The notes below the pieces were generated by a model, which saw only the letters and a list, made by a program, of their open reading frames with translations, searched no databases and was not told the origin of the DNA. Positions 35,757 through 48,306 of a stretch of DNA of 64,000 nt are shown piece after piece; the stretch's first letter is position 1, and the number at the start of each line of letters is the position of its first letter. The stretch comes from Caldifarciminota bacterium UBA6260. Its GTDB lineage: Bacteria > Hydrothermota > 32-111. Made by a program: the position numbers and the translations under genes. The DNA lies in NCBI GenBank assembly GCA_002441125.1, contig DJVI01000005.1, forward strand, positions 54,547-118,546, in the 5' to 3' direction.

Positions 35757-36639
35757 CGTGTTGATAATTTTAGTTTTCACTTTTCTTTCAATATTCCCAT
35801 TCAACATATATGTTGTCGAATCTGAAGAGAATGAGATATATTCTCCAATGCTTTATTCTTTTAAAGAGAGGGCTGAGTATGACCTTGTCTATTTCAACCT
35901 TAACAATGAACAGAAAAATATTGATTTTATAGTTGAAAAGATAAAATCTGATAAACCATCTGTAGTTTTACTTGTAGGTTATTTTGCTGTATCCCAGATA
36001 GGTGAAAAAATAGATTCAATTCCAATTATCATATCCATGGTTACATCTATTCCACAAACCTTAAAAAACAAAAAGAATGTTTGTGGAGTGACCTTCGATT
36101 TAAACGAAAAAACTATACTTTCTTGGATGAAAAAAAATATTCCACTTTATGACTCTTTGGGGTTGATATTTTCTGTTGAAAACTCCTTAGATTACGCAAA
36201 AAAATTCAAAAGTATTGGTGCAGATGAAGGTATTTTTGTTGAACTGGGAAACATTTCAACATTGGATGATCTTCCTTTGACTTTAAAACTTTTAAAAACT
36301 GTTGGTATAAAAGCTATATGGCTTGGTAAGGATAAACTTGTAACATCAAAGGAAGGTTTTGATAACCTTTTAAAAATAGCAAAAAGTGAAAATATACCGA
36401 TAATAGCACCATATTCAAATTTTGTTAAAAATGGTGCAACATTCGCTATTTCACCTGATCCTTCAAACCACGGATATATATGTGGTAACATTGCGATAAG
36501 ATTGTATAATGGTGAAAAACCTGAAGAGATAGGTTTTTTCAAAACAGATTCAGTCCAATTCTCTTACAATAAAAATTCAATAAAAAATCTAAAAATAGGT
36601 ATTTCTAAAAATCTAATAGATTACAGTAAAAGTTATTGA
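35743..36639 (+). CDS. ABC transporter substrate-binding-like protein, exported
   Basis: 298 aa with a signal peptide (about 1-19). The remainder resembles the ABC_sub_bind family of periplasmic binding proteins: SDKPSVVLLVGYFAVSQIGEKIDSIPIIISMVTSIP, DSLGLIFSVENSLDYAKKF, and AISPDPSNHGYICGNIAIRLYNGEKPEEIGF near the end. No matching permease or ATPase is nearby, so it may be an orphan binding protein. It is the last gene of the long plus-strand run and its end overlaps the convergent Xer gene by 7 bases. Confidence 0.78.
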   Translation: MKKFSVLIILVFTFLSIFPFNIYVVESEENEIYSPMLYSFKERAEYDLVYFNLNNEQKNIDFIVEKIKSDKPSVVLLVGYFAVSQIGEKIDSIPIIISMVTSIPQTLKNKKNVCGVTFDLNEKTILSWMKKNIPLYDSLGLIFSVENSLDYAKKFKSIGADEGIFVELGNISTLDDLPLTLKLLKTVGIKAIWLGKDKLVTSKEGFDNLLKIAKSENIPIIAPYSNFVKNGATFAISPDPSNHGYICGNIAIRLYNGEKPEEIGFFKTDSVQFSYNKNSIKNLKIGISKNLIDYSKSY

Positions 36640-37523
36640 CCCTTCCTTTTAAAAGAATCATTGTAAACATCAATAAGTCTTTCTATAGAAGTATGTGTAT
36701 AAATCTGTGTTGTTCCAATAGAAGAGTGTCCAAGTAACTCCTGAACAAACCTTATATCTGCACCACTGTTTAAAAGATGTGTTGCAAAGGAGTGCCTTAA
36801 AGTGTGGGGAGAGATGTTTGAAATCTCTGCAAAATCTTTTATCCTTTTTTTTACTATTTTTCTAACTATGCTGTTATCAAGTTTTTTCCCATTTCTTGAT
36901 ATCAAAAGATTAACACATCCAGATTTTCTTATGTTATCTCTAAGTGGAATATATTTTATCAAAAGTTCTTTAACCTTTTTATTGAAAGGGACTATCCTTT
37001 CCTTATCACCCTTTCCTTTTTCGATTCTAATTATCCTGTTTTCAATATCTATATCTTTATCCTCAATGTTTATAAGTTCGTTCGACCTTATTCCGCATCC
37101 ATAAAGTATCTCAAAAATAAGATGATCCCTTAACTCCAAAAAATCATTATCTTTGAATGAGTCAAGGAATTTTGCAACAACAGCAACAGATAAAGTTTGT
37201 GGTAATTTCTTTTCAAACTTTAAACCTTTTGAAAATGACATTGGGTCATTTTCAATAACTTTTTTATGTTTAAGAAATTTGAAAAAAGTTTTTAAAGTTG
37301 AGATTTTTCTTGTTATCGATCTTTTTGATATTTTTGATTCTATAAGGTATGTTGTGAAATTTCTTATATCATTTCTTTTTACAGATTTAAAATCATCTAT
37401 TCCAATATTTTCTAAAAATTGCAGAAACTGGTTTAGGTCATCCTCATACGATTTTATAGTGTTTTCCGAATAACCTCTATTGTTTTTGAGATATTCAAGA
37501 AAGTCATCTGTTAGTTCTTTCAT
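36633..37523 (-). CDS. Tyrosine recombinase XerC/XerD
   Basis: 296 aa. N-terminal SAM-like core-binding domain (FLEYLKNNRGYSENTIKSYEDDL) and catalytic domain with the first Arg in YGCGIRSNEL, Lys in KGDKERIVPF, HTLRHSFATHLL (His-Arg), the second His in LLGHSSIGTTQIY and the nucleophile Tyr in IYTH. Length and layout match chromosome-dimer-resolving Xer proteins rather than phage integrases. It overlaps the M14 peptidase gene upstream by 4 bases, so it is probably transcribed with it. Confidence 0.93.
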   Translation of the reverse strand: MKELTDDFLEYLKNNRGYSENTIKSYEDDLNQFLQFLENIGIDDFKSVKRNDIRNFTTYLIESKISKRSITRKISTLKTFFKFLKHKKVIENDPMSFSKGLKFEKKLPQTLSVAVVAKFLDSFKDNDFLELRDHLIFEILYGCGIRSNELINIEDKDIDIENRIIRIEKGKGDKERIVPFNKKVKELLIKYIPLRDNIRKSGCVNLLISRNGKKLDNSIVRKIVKKRIKDFAEISNISPHTLRHSFATHLLNSGADIRFVQELLGHSSIGTTQIYTHTSIERLIDVYNDSFKRKGQ

Positions 37524-39685
37524 TTTATTATCAGAACAGAGTATCTTTTTTTGTCATTCCCGTTAAGTATTAAAAAATATTTTCCACTTTTCAAAAATGA
37601 TAGCCCAATATTTTTCTTTCTTTCAAAAGAAAATTTTTCAGAATATATTTGTTTACCACTCAGATCATAAATTTTAAGCTGAATATCTTTCCTTTGCTGG
37701 AATATCGATGTCAATATTAGAGTTTTTCCCTTAAAATCAAACTCTATATTGTAGTCACTAAATTTCAAACTATCCAAGTAGACTGGAGGCAACGAGAGTG
37801 GGAAAAAATATTCAACATAATCTGACGATTTTGTGAATCCAAAATCTTTTTTGTAAGGTGTTACCTCAAAGAAATTTTTATCCGTCTGAACAACAGAAGG
37901 GATCTCAATAAGCATTGAGGTATCTACTACTGAATCTTTAAATATTGTATCGCTTGTGAATTTTGTAAGGTATCCGATATCATCTATCCAAACCCCACTA
38001 TTTAGAGTGAATGGATCAAAAAGTGTTCTTATCCTTAAAAATATGTAGTTTGAATCTTCATTGAAAGGTATTTTGAAAATGTTCCAGTTAAGATTGGTTC
38101 CGGTGAATTTGTAGAAATTTGTATCAACAGGTTTGTATTCGAAACCATCAGTAGAATATTCAACAAGCAAAACATCATAATCTTTTTCAAGATCGTATTT
38201 TAAAGTCAGGTACAATGTATCACCTTTAAAATATTTACTCTTGTATTTACTCTCAAGTACTGAAAAAGAACTGTTCAAATTTATTGGATGAAAAGAGTAT
38301 TTTGGAGAATAGTAAACAGAAGAGTCAAGATTTATGTTTATAATGTTATATATATTTTTATCGTTTGAACTATCTATCAACTCTATTTTGCCTGAATAGA
38401 TTTTAACTCTGTAAAAATCTGAAAATTCTTTGTTCTCAACTTTCCAGAATAAAGAATCTGAAAATATGCTAACTTCTGGTTTTAGAGGTATCTCTTCCGT
38501 CCTTCCCTCAACACTATCAGTTAAAATAAGCCCTTCAAGAAATCCAGAGAAAACATTTCTACACAAGGTATCGAGTGTTGATACTGGTGGTTGAAAAGTC
38601 TGATCCATCTCTACCGTAAAAGGAATGGTTGTTTTTCCTTTCACGAACTTTGAGAATCCATATATCCAATCATCAGTATCACCTGTTGTTGCATACAAAT
38701 CTACAGACCTTAAAGTATCATAAGGTTCTCCACTATTTTTTTTCATCTTTGATGCTATTCTAAAAGCAAAACTTCTAATAATATCCTCATCAAGTGTAAG
38801 ATTGTAAACTGATGCCCATGGATAAAGTACATCTTCACCATAAGAATGTAATGATAAAGACAATTTAACATTATAATTTTTTATCAAATTTTCAACACTT
38901 CTAACTTCGACTTCACTTGACGGATATGGACCACAATAGGTATAAAGATCTGATGGATTGTGTGATATCCCTGCGATGTATCCCCATTCACTCTCAGCGA
39001 TTTTGTTACAACCACCTCCATAATTTCTGTTCAGGTCAACTCCATAATAACCGTTTCTATAAGATCTGTTTTTTCTCCAATAATTATCACCGGAAGGGTC
39101 ATCATGGGAGTAGTAGTAACCATCCGGGTTAACTATTGGAAAAACTATTATAAAATTTTTATCAATAAGTGATGTTATCAAACTATCCTTACCATATGAA
39201 AAGAGTAAAGACTCAGCAAAGAATATCGCTGTTACTGTTGTTTGCCATTCTCTCGAATGGTGTAAAGCCATAAGAAGAAAGGTGTTCTGCCCTGAGTAGG
39301 CAGATGGGTTTTCTCCATTTATCTTCATAATCACAAGAGGATTGCCATTATAGGTAAAATCCAATGTTTCGAGTTTTACAATGTTGGGAAACCTTAAAAC
39401 CAACGAATCTATATACTGATAATAACCCGCTAAACTTTTATAGTCAGTTTTATAACTTTTAGGTTCATAAATTTCATATTTCAAATTCAAACCTTTCAAA
39501 ATTTCAAAATCTTTTTCCGGAAGGTTTATAAGGTAACTTTTATTCTTTTCAAATCCAACTATATCTATAGATTTTAAATTCTTCTTCAAAATTTCAAAAT
39601 TTTCTTTGTCAACTTTTATCCTTATCTCAGAAAAAGATATCAAAAATGATAAAAAGATAAAAAGAAGTATTAATATTCTCTTCAT
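37520..39685 (-). CDS. Secreted M14 zinc carboxypeptidase with C-terminal sorting domain
   Basis: 721 aa. A signal peptide (1-19) and a propeptide-like part (about 20-80) precede the M14 catalytic domain (about 85-395). Zinc ligands are H143 and E146 in HHSREW, plus the later His in LSLHSYGEDVLYPW; VNPDGY, GVDLNRNYGG and the catalytic Glu in FTVEMDQTF are present. A beta-rich region (about 440-640) follows, and the last about 75 residues form a type IX-like sorting domain: LKIYDLSGKQIYSEK, then FLKSGKYFLILNG and a Lys-rich end. It is likely exported to the surface. It heads a two-gene transcript with the Xer gene, from a leaderless promoter. Confidence 0.9.
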   Translation of the reverse strand: MKRILILLFIFLSFLISFSEIRIKVDKENFEILKKNLKSIDIVGFEKNKSYLINLPEKDFEILKGLNLKYEIYEPKSYKTDYKSLAGYYQYIDSLVLRFPNIVKLETLDFTYNGNPLVIMKINGENPSAYSGQNTFLLMALHHSREWQTTVTAIFFAESLLFSYGKDSLITSLIDKNFIIVFPIVNPDGYYYSHDDPSGDNYWRKNRSYRNGYYGVDLNRNYGGGCNKIAESEWGYIAGISHNPSDLYTYCGPYPSSEVEVRSVENLIKNYNVKLSLSLHSYGEDVLYPWASVYNLTLDEDIIRSFAFRIASKMKKNSGEPYDTLRSVDLYATTGDTDDWIYGFSKFVKGKTTIPFTVEMDQTFQPPVSTLDTLCRNVFSGFLEGLILTDSVEGRTEEIPLKPEVSIFSDSLFWKVENKEFSDFYRVKIYSGKIELIDSSNDKNIYNIININLDSSVYYSPKYSFHPINLNSSFSVLESKYKSKYFKGDTLYLTLKYDLEKDYDVLLVEYSTDGFEYKPVDTNFYKFTGTNLNWNIFKIPFNEDSNYIFLRIRTLFDPFTLNSGVWIDDIGYLTKFTSDTIFKDSVVDTSMLIEIPSVVQTDKNFFEVTPYKKDFGFTKSSDYVEYFFPLSLPPVYLDSLKFSDYNIEFDFKGKTLILTSIFQQRKDIQLKIYDLSGKQIYSEKFSFERKKNIGLSFLKSGKYFLILNGNDKKRYSVLIIK

Positions 39686-39691
39686 AATTTT

Positions 39692-39719
39692 ATGATAAAC
39701 CAGCTTTTATAAAAATCAA
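39692..39719 (-). promoter_or_regulatory. Leaderless promoter of the M14 peptidase gene
   Basis: Minus strand: TTGATT (39719-39714), 16-base spacer, TATCAT (39697-39692), then 6 bases to the ATG at 39685; no Shine-Dalgarno sequence. Confidence 0.5.
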
Positions 39720-39786
39720 GATTTATATTTTTCTCCAACAACAATTAAAGAAATAGAAATTTCAAATTAAGAGAATATATAAACTA

Positions 39787-39814
39787 TTGATAATCGTTAT
39801 TCTATCACTATAAT
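39787..39814 (+). promoter_or_regulatory. Leaderless promoter of the radical SAM gene
   Basis: TTGATA (39787-39792), 16-base spacer, TATAAT (39809-39814), then 6 bases to the ATG at 39821; no Shine-Dalgarno sequence. It is back to back with the promoter of the M14 gene. Confidence 0.7.
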
Positions 39815-39820
39815 GAAAAT

Positions 39821-40831
39821 ATGTTAAAAAAAAATATAGGTTTTAAATACTATTTCAAAACTTTCTCTTCAATTGTAAAAAGAAGACCTTTTATACTTTA
39901 CCACAAGCCAACACTTCTATGTAACTGTAAATGTGAGTTTTGTGACTTTTGGAAAATAAAAGACCCAAACGAATTGACATTGACAAGAGAAAATATTTCT
40001 ACGATTTTGAAGGAAGGATGGGATAAAGGGTTTTCAACTTATGTTTTATGGGGTGGTGAACCTCTTATGGTAAAAGATTTAGGATTTTATTTGAAAACTG
40101 CAAAAAATATTGGTTACAAAACAAGTATGTGCACAGCTGGTCTTCTTTTGAAGGAAAGATTTGAAGAGATAAAAGATAACATTGATATCATTATAATCTC
40201 TTTGGAATCTACAGGAGAAAAACATAACAGAACGAGAAGAACTCCAAACCTTTTCGAAAAAATTGTAGATGGTATCGAACTTTTCAAAAATCAAAAAAAT
40301 GTAAAAATCAAGATATGGTCACATATAAATAGGATCAATAAAAATGATTTTATCGATGTTTTGAAATTTGCAAAAAAATATGGCATAGTTGTTGAGTTTT
40401 TCCCTTCAAATATTTTCTCCGATTACAATGAGAGTATAATACTTGATAAAAATGAAAGGTATGAAGTTTTCAATAAAATTATATTTTATAAAAAAATCGG
40501 TTATCCTGTTAACAATTCAATCAAAGCTTTAAAGATTATGAGGGATAAGATCCCATATGTATGTAATAAAGCGAAAATATCAGTTCAGATTGAAAATGAT
40601 GGAACCATATATCCATGTGAAAGAAGGTTCGTTGAAGATATGAAAAGTTATGGTAACATTTTACAGGATGGATTTTCAAAAATAAATGATAAAAAACTTT
40701 ACCTTTACAATGTTAAAAAACTTTCAAAATGTTCAAACTGCTTCTTCCCTTGTGTTGGAGAGAGTGTTGATAACCTTTTAGTTAGTGGATTTGTTAGATT
40801 TTTAAATTTTGTTATGAACAAAGACAGCTGA
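39821..40831 (+). CDS. Radical SAM protein with SPASM-like C-terminus
   Basis: 336 aa. The radical SAM cluster motif CxxxCxxC is formed by C34, C38 and C41 in LCNCKCEFCDFW. It is followed by the Gly-rich strand VLWGGEPLM and IIISLEST. The C-terminal part contains further Cys residues (VCNKAK, IYPCERRF, LSKCSNCFFPC), the pattern of a SPASM/twitch auxiliary Fe-S domain as in peptide- or cofactor-modifying enzymes. The substrate is unknown and no small precursor peptide is visible next to it. It is monocistronic, with its stop one base from the end of convergent uvrB. Confidence 0.87.
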   Translation: MLKKNIGFKYYFKTFSSIVKRRPFILYHKPTLLCNCKCEFCDFWKIKDPNELTLTRENISTILKEGWDKGFSTYVLWGGEPLMVKDLGFYLKTAKNIGYKTSMCTAGLLLKERFEEIKDNIDIIIISLESTGEKHNRTRRTPNLFEKIVDGIELFKNQKNVKIKIWSHINRINKNDFIDVLKFAKKYGIVVEFFPSNIFSDYNESIILDKNERYEVFNKIIFYKKIGYPVNNSIKALKIMRDKIPYVCNKAKISVQIENDGTIYPCERRFVEDMKSYGNILQDGFSKINDKKLYLYNVKKLSKCSNCFFPCVGESVDNLLVSGFVRFLNFVMNKDS

Positions 40832-40832
40832 T

Positions 40833-42818
40833 CTATTCTATACTTTTTTTTATCTCTTTAATTTTATCCCTTATTTTTGCAGCTTTTTCAAACTCCAATT
40901 GGGCAGCAAACTTATGCATCTTTTCAGTTAATTTCTCTATCAGATCTATCTTTTCAACAGTTGAAAGTTTTTTGAAATCTTCATCCAAATCTTTCTCAAC
41001 CTCTTTGGTAAAAGAGGAGGCTATATCTGTAATTATAAGTATATCCTCAATATTTTTGGATATAGTTTTCGGAACAATATTATGTTCTCTGTTATAAATT
41101 ATCTGCCTTTCCCTCCTTTTTCTTGTTATCTCAACTGCCCTTCTCATACTATCGGTTATCCTATCAGCATAAAGAATAACTTTTCCGTTAACATTTCTTG
41201 ATGCTCTTCCTATCGTCTGTATAAGAGATGTTTCAGATCTTAAAAATCCTTCCTTGTCAGCATCAAGAATTGCAACAAGTGAAACTTCTGGCAGATCAAG
41301 ACCTTCCCTCAGAAGGTTTATTCCTACAAGAACATCGAACTCCTTCAACCTTAAACCTCTTATAATACTAACCCTTTCTATAGAATCAATTTCAGAATGC
41401 ATATATCTAACTTTTATTCCCTTTTCTTCAAGGTATTTTGAGAGTGATTCAGCCATCTTCTTTGTCAAAGTTGTTACAAGAACCCTTTCATTTCTTTCAA
41501 CAACACTTTTTATGTTCTCTATAAGATCCTCTATCTGGTTTTGAGAACTTTTAATCAATATCTCTGGATCAACAAGTCCCGTTGGTCTTATAACAAGCTC
41601 TACAACCTCCTTTGCCTTCTCTATCTCATACCTTTCTGGTGTTGCTGACATACACACGATAGGTCCTGTTATCCTCTCAAACTCTTCAAGTGTAAGGGGT
41701 CTGTTATCAAGTGCAGATTTCAGTCTAAAACCGTATTCCACAAGATTCATCTTCCTCGATCTATCACCATTATACATTCCCCTGATCTGCGGTATTGTTA
41801 CATGTGATTCATCTATAACTGTTAGAAAATCACCCCTGAAATAATCTATAAGTGTAAAAGGTCTTTCCCCCTCCTTTCTACCATCTATATGTCTTGAATA
41901 GTTTTCTATTCCTGGGCAGTATCCTACCTCTTTCAAAAGTTCAAGATCATAATTTGTCCTTGAAACAAGTCTTGTTGCTTCAAGTATCTTTCCCGCATCC
42001 CTAAGTTCCTTTTCCCTTTCTTTCAACTCTTTTCTAATAGAAACAACTGCCCTTTTTATCCTATCGTCGGATGTAACAAAATGTTTTGCTGGAAAGAAAG
42101 ATAATATTTCAAGTTCTTCAAACTTTGAATTGTTTAAATTATCAAAAGTATAAATTTCCTCAACCTTCTGATCATCGAAAATTATCTTAACAGGTATATC
42201 AAGGTGTGAAGGAAAAACATCAATAGTGTTACCAAGAACCCTGAACCTTCCCCTTGAAAAATCTATATCGTTTCTCTGATATTGCATAGTGATAAGTTTA
42301 TCAATCAACCTTTCCATGTTGTAAAAATCTCCCCTTTTTATAGAGAATATCTGATCGTAGTAATCTGCCGGAGATCCCAAAGTGTATATAGAAGAAACTG
42401 AAGCAACTATTATTACATCGTTTCTTTCATAAAGGGAGACTGTAGCTTTCAACCTCAATTTATCGATGTATTCGTTTATATCAACCTCTTTCTCTATGTA
42501 TATATCCCTCTCCGGAAGGTAAGCTTCAGGTTGGTAGTAATCGTAATATGATATAAAATATTCAACACTGTTTTCAGGAAAGAGTGTTTTCAGCTCTCCA
42601 TAAAGTTGTGCGGCAAGAGTTTTGTTATGTGAAATTATAAGTGTAGGTTTATTCAACCTTTCTATAACATTAGCAATAGTGAAAGTCTTTCCGGAACCTG
42701 TTATACCAAGAAGGACCTGATATTTTTTCCCATTCAAAACACCTTCAACAAGTTTATCTATAGCTTTTTTCTGTTCATCCGATGGAGAGAATCTTGAAAC
42801 TATTTTAAATTTATTCAT
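40833..42818 (-). CDS. uvrB: Excinuclease ABC subunit UvrB
   Basis: 661 aa. Walker A GITGSGKTFTIANVIE, the damage-binding beta-hairpin region SYYDYYQPEAYLPERDIYIEK, helicase motif IDESHVTIPQIRGMYNGDR, GINLLREGLDLPEVSLVAILDADKEGFLRS, QTIGRASRNVNG, and the C-terminal UVR motif (FAAQLEFEKAAKIRDKI) that contacts UvrC. It works in nucleotide excision repair. It is the last gene of the minus-strand 56-41 kb operon, starting 8 bases inside the preceding gene. Confidence 0.98.
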   Translation of the reverse strand: MNKFKIVSRFSPSDEQKKAIDKLVEGVLNGKKYQVLLGITGSGKTFTIANVIERLNKPTLIISHNKTLAAQLYGELKTLFPENSVEYFISYYDYYQPEAYLPERDIYIEKEVDINEYIDKLRLKATVSLYERNDVIIVASVSSIYTLGSPADYYDQIFSIKRGDFYNMERLIDKLITMQYQRNDIDFSRGRFRVLGNTIDVFPSHLDIPVKIIFDDQKVEEIYTFDNLNNSKFEELEILSFFPAKHFVTSDDRIKRAVVSIRKELKEREKELRDAGKILEATRLVSRTNYDLELLKEVGYCPGIENYSRHIDGRKEGERPFTLIDYFRGDFLTVIDESHVTIPQIRGMYNGDRSRKMNLVEYGFRLKSALDNRPLTLEEFERITGPIVCMSATPERYEIEKAKEVVELVIRPTGLVDPEILIKSSQNQIEDLIENIKSVVERNERVLVTTLTKKMAESLSKYLEEKGIKVRYMHSEIDSIERVSIIRGLRLKEFDVLVGINLLREGLDLPEVSLVAILDADKEGFLRSETSLIQTIGRASRNVNGKVILYADRITDSMRRAVEITRKRRERQIIYNREHNIVPKTISKNIEDILIITDIASSFTKEVEKDLDEDFKKLSTVEKIDLIEKLTEKMHKFAAQLEFEKAAKIRDKIKEIKKSIE

Positions 42819-43575
42819 ACTCTATTTCCATCCCATCATAAGTTGGAAATATATTTTCTGGAACCATTTTTAGAAGATCTTCATGTTTTAATGAGTCTGA
42901 AAGATGAACAAAATAAGCTTTTTCAAAACCAAGAGATTTTACCAAAAATATAGACTCTGGAATAGAAAAATGTGTAGGATGTGGTCTTGTCCTTAAAGAG
43001 TTTATTATTATAATTTTTCCATACTTTTTAATAAACCTGTAATTTTTCATATCTATATAAGAACCATCCATAAGAATAACGATTCTATCGAGAATGAAAC
43101 CTTTTAACTTTATACCTCCATGGTAATAATCGAAAAGTTTCAAAGAGAATGGTCCAATATTCTTTAGTAAACTGATGTTATGGAAAGAAAATTTTGGCTT
43201 TCCACCACCTTCCTGTGAGTTGTTGAAAACATAGGAGTAAACTCTCCTTACATCTTTTTCAACTCTTTTTGTGCAATATATATCCATACTCTTTTGATAC
43301 TTTTTACTCAACATCCTTGTGTCATCAAGCCCGAATATGTGATCGGCATGTGCATGTGTTATAATTATCCCATCTATCCTCTCAATTCTATTTTTCAAAA
43401 GCTGATCTCTTAGATCCTGTGATGCATCTATAAGAAGGTTGAATCCGTTTTTAACAAGAAGAATTCCTGGCCTTGACCTTTTATCTTTAATATCTTCAGA
43501 TAAACATACATTACATTTGCATCCAAGAACTGGTACTCCGGTTGATGTTCCAGATCCAAGAATTGTAATCTTCAT
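42811..43575 (-). CDS. MBL-fold metallohydrolase (PhnP-like)
   Basis: 254 aa from the ATG at 43575, which has GGAG six bases upstream and overlaps the stop of the flippase gene (ATGA); a longer TTG start at 43587 is less likely. N-terminal TILGSGTSTGVPVLGCKCNVC, with a Cys pair, and the metal motif ITHAHADHIFGLDD are as in PhnP / phosphodiesterase-type beta-lactamase-fold proteins; HPTHFSIPESI and VHLSD follow. It probably cleaves a phosphodiester of an unknown small molecule. uvrB follows in the same transcript. Confidence 0.88.
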   Translation of the reverse strand: MKITILGSGTSTGVPVLGCKCNVCLSEDIKDKRSRPGILLVKNGFNLLIDASQDLRDQLLKNRIERIDGIIITHAHADHIFGLDDTRMLSKKYQKSMDIYCTKRVEKDVRRVYSYVFNNSQEGGGKPKFSFHNISLLKNIGPFSLKLFDYYHGGIKLKGFILDRIVILMDGSYIDMKNYRFIKKYGKIIIINSLRTRPHPTHFSIPESIFLVKSLGFEKAYFVHLSDSLKHEDLLKMVPENIFPTYDGMEIEYE

Positions 43576-44872
43576 CTGTTTCTCCAAAAAAACAAAAAAT
43601 CTGTAATAAAATATGAAAAGACAAAAATCGAAGTTAAAATTAAACTGTTTATTCTATTCAAAAAAGGAATAGAAATTAAAATTGAAAATATTATTAAGGT
43701 ATACCTTTTTATGAAAACTTTTGAAGGGAAAATATCTTTTATAAAAAACATTGTCAAAGAGACTGAAACAACTGTTGCAATAACGAAAGAGAATGAAACC
43801 AAAAAGGTGTTAAAAAATTTAGCGAATAACAAAGAAAAAAGTAAAGTTAAAAAAGAATCCAAAAGTGAAATAGAAAAGAGTAAAAAACTTTTTCCCTTCA
43901 AAGAGAGAAGGAAACCAAAAGGTATGTTTCTCAAAGGTAAAACTGTAAGATAAACCATAAAAAATCTGTAAGACTGAACATATTTTTCTGAGAATAAAAT
44001 TTTTATTATCTCTTTAGAGTTTATAAACAATATCAAAGTTAAAACACCTAAAATGGAAATTGAGTATTTTAAAACCTTTTCAAACTCTTTTTTCAACTCG
44101 TTATACTTTTTACTCTCAATCTTTTCCTTTATGTAATCAGCCCTTTCATGAAAAATCCCTGAGAAGAATCTTGCAACAAGAGGTATCTCAAAACTTCCAG
44201 TTGAATAATCAGCAAAACTCTTTCCATAATAGAAAAGTGATACAATGAACTTATCTATCTGTTTTGAAACACTACCTAAAACACCGTTAAGATAAAGAGG
44301 AAAAGAAAATTTTATTATTTCTTTTTTATCATACTCTCTATTTTTTCTGTTCAAAAATAGAGTCAGGACAGAATAAAAAATCATTTTTATAAAACTCAAA
44401 AAGAGAAGATATGAAAAAAATTTATACTCGTTCACTTTGAAAAGTAAAACAAGAAAAAGGGGAATAAAAAACGATGTTGATTCAAAGATGTTCAAAATTA
44501 CCGAAAAGGATGCGTTTCTAAGTGAAAGGGATGTTGCCTCACAAACAAGAAAAAATACGGATGAAAAAGATACAACAAAAGAGAGTGGTATCAAAAAAGA
44601 TTTTGAGAAAAGATAAAGTATCATGAAAAATATAGAAAGAAAAAGAAAGGAGATCGAATAAACAAAAAAAATGTTTCTATTGTTTCTATCCCTGAAATAA
44701 TAGAGTGTGTTCGTTGCAGGAATTCCGGCAAGGTTGACTCCTATTAGAAAATATAGGATAAACTCTCTGAAATTTATATAAAAATCTACGGAGAATAACC
44801 TTGAACATATTACCGTTAAAAGGAATATAACAATTGAATAGAGAACCCTTCCAGATCCAACAAGTATTGATT

Positions 44873-44876
<4 letters not shown>
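43572..44876 (-). CDS. Polysaccharide flippase-like membrane protein (MATE/Wzx-like)
   Basis: 434 aa with about 12 membrane helices, rich in Phe, Ser and Leu. The N-terminus (GSGRVLYSIVIFLLTVICSRLFSVDFY) and the long run of paired helices match the MOP/Wzx-type oligosaccharide flippases. It would move lipid-linked saccharides across the inner membrane. It lies beside a Wzi-like outer membrane protein, which fits a role in capsule or exopolysaccharide export, but no glycosyltransferases are in the window. Confidence 0.75.
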
Positions 44877-48305
<3,429 letters not shown>

Positions 48306-48306
48306 T

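Noticed and set aside
36633..37523. Tyrosine recombinase as sign of an integrated element
   Set aside because: Length and motifs fit housekeeping Xer; there is no tRNA, direct repeat, phage or transposon gene nearby, and base composition matches the surroundings.
43711..43953. Plus-strand Lys/Glu-rich open frame
   Set aside because: It is the complement of hydrophobic helices of the flippase; there is no ribosome-binding site or family resemblance.
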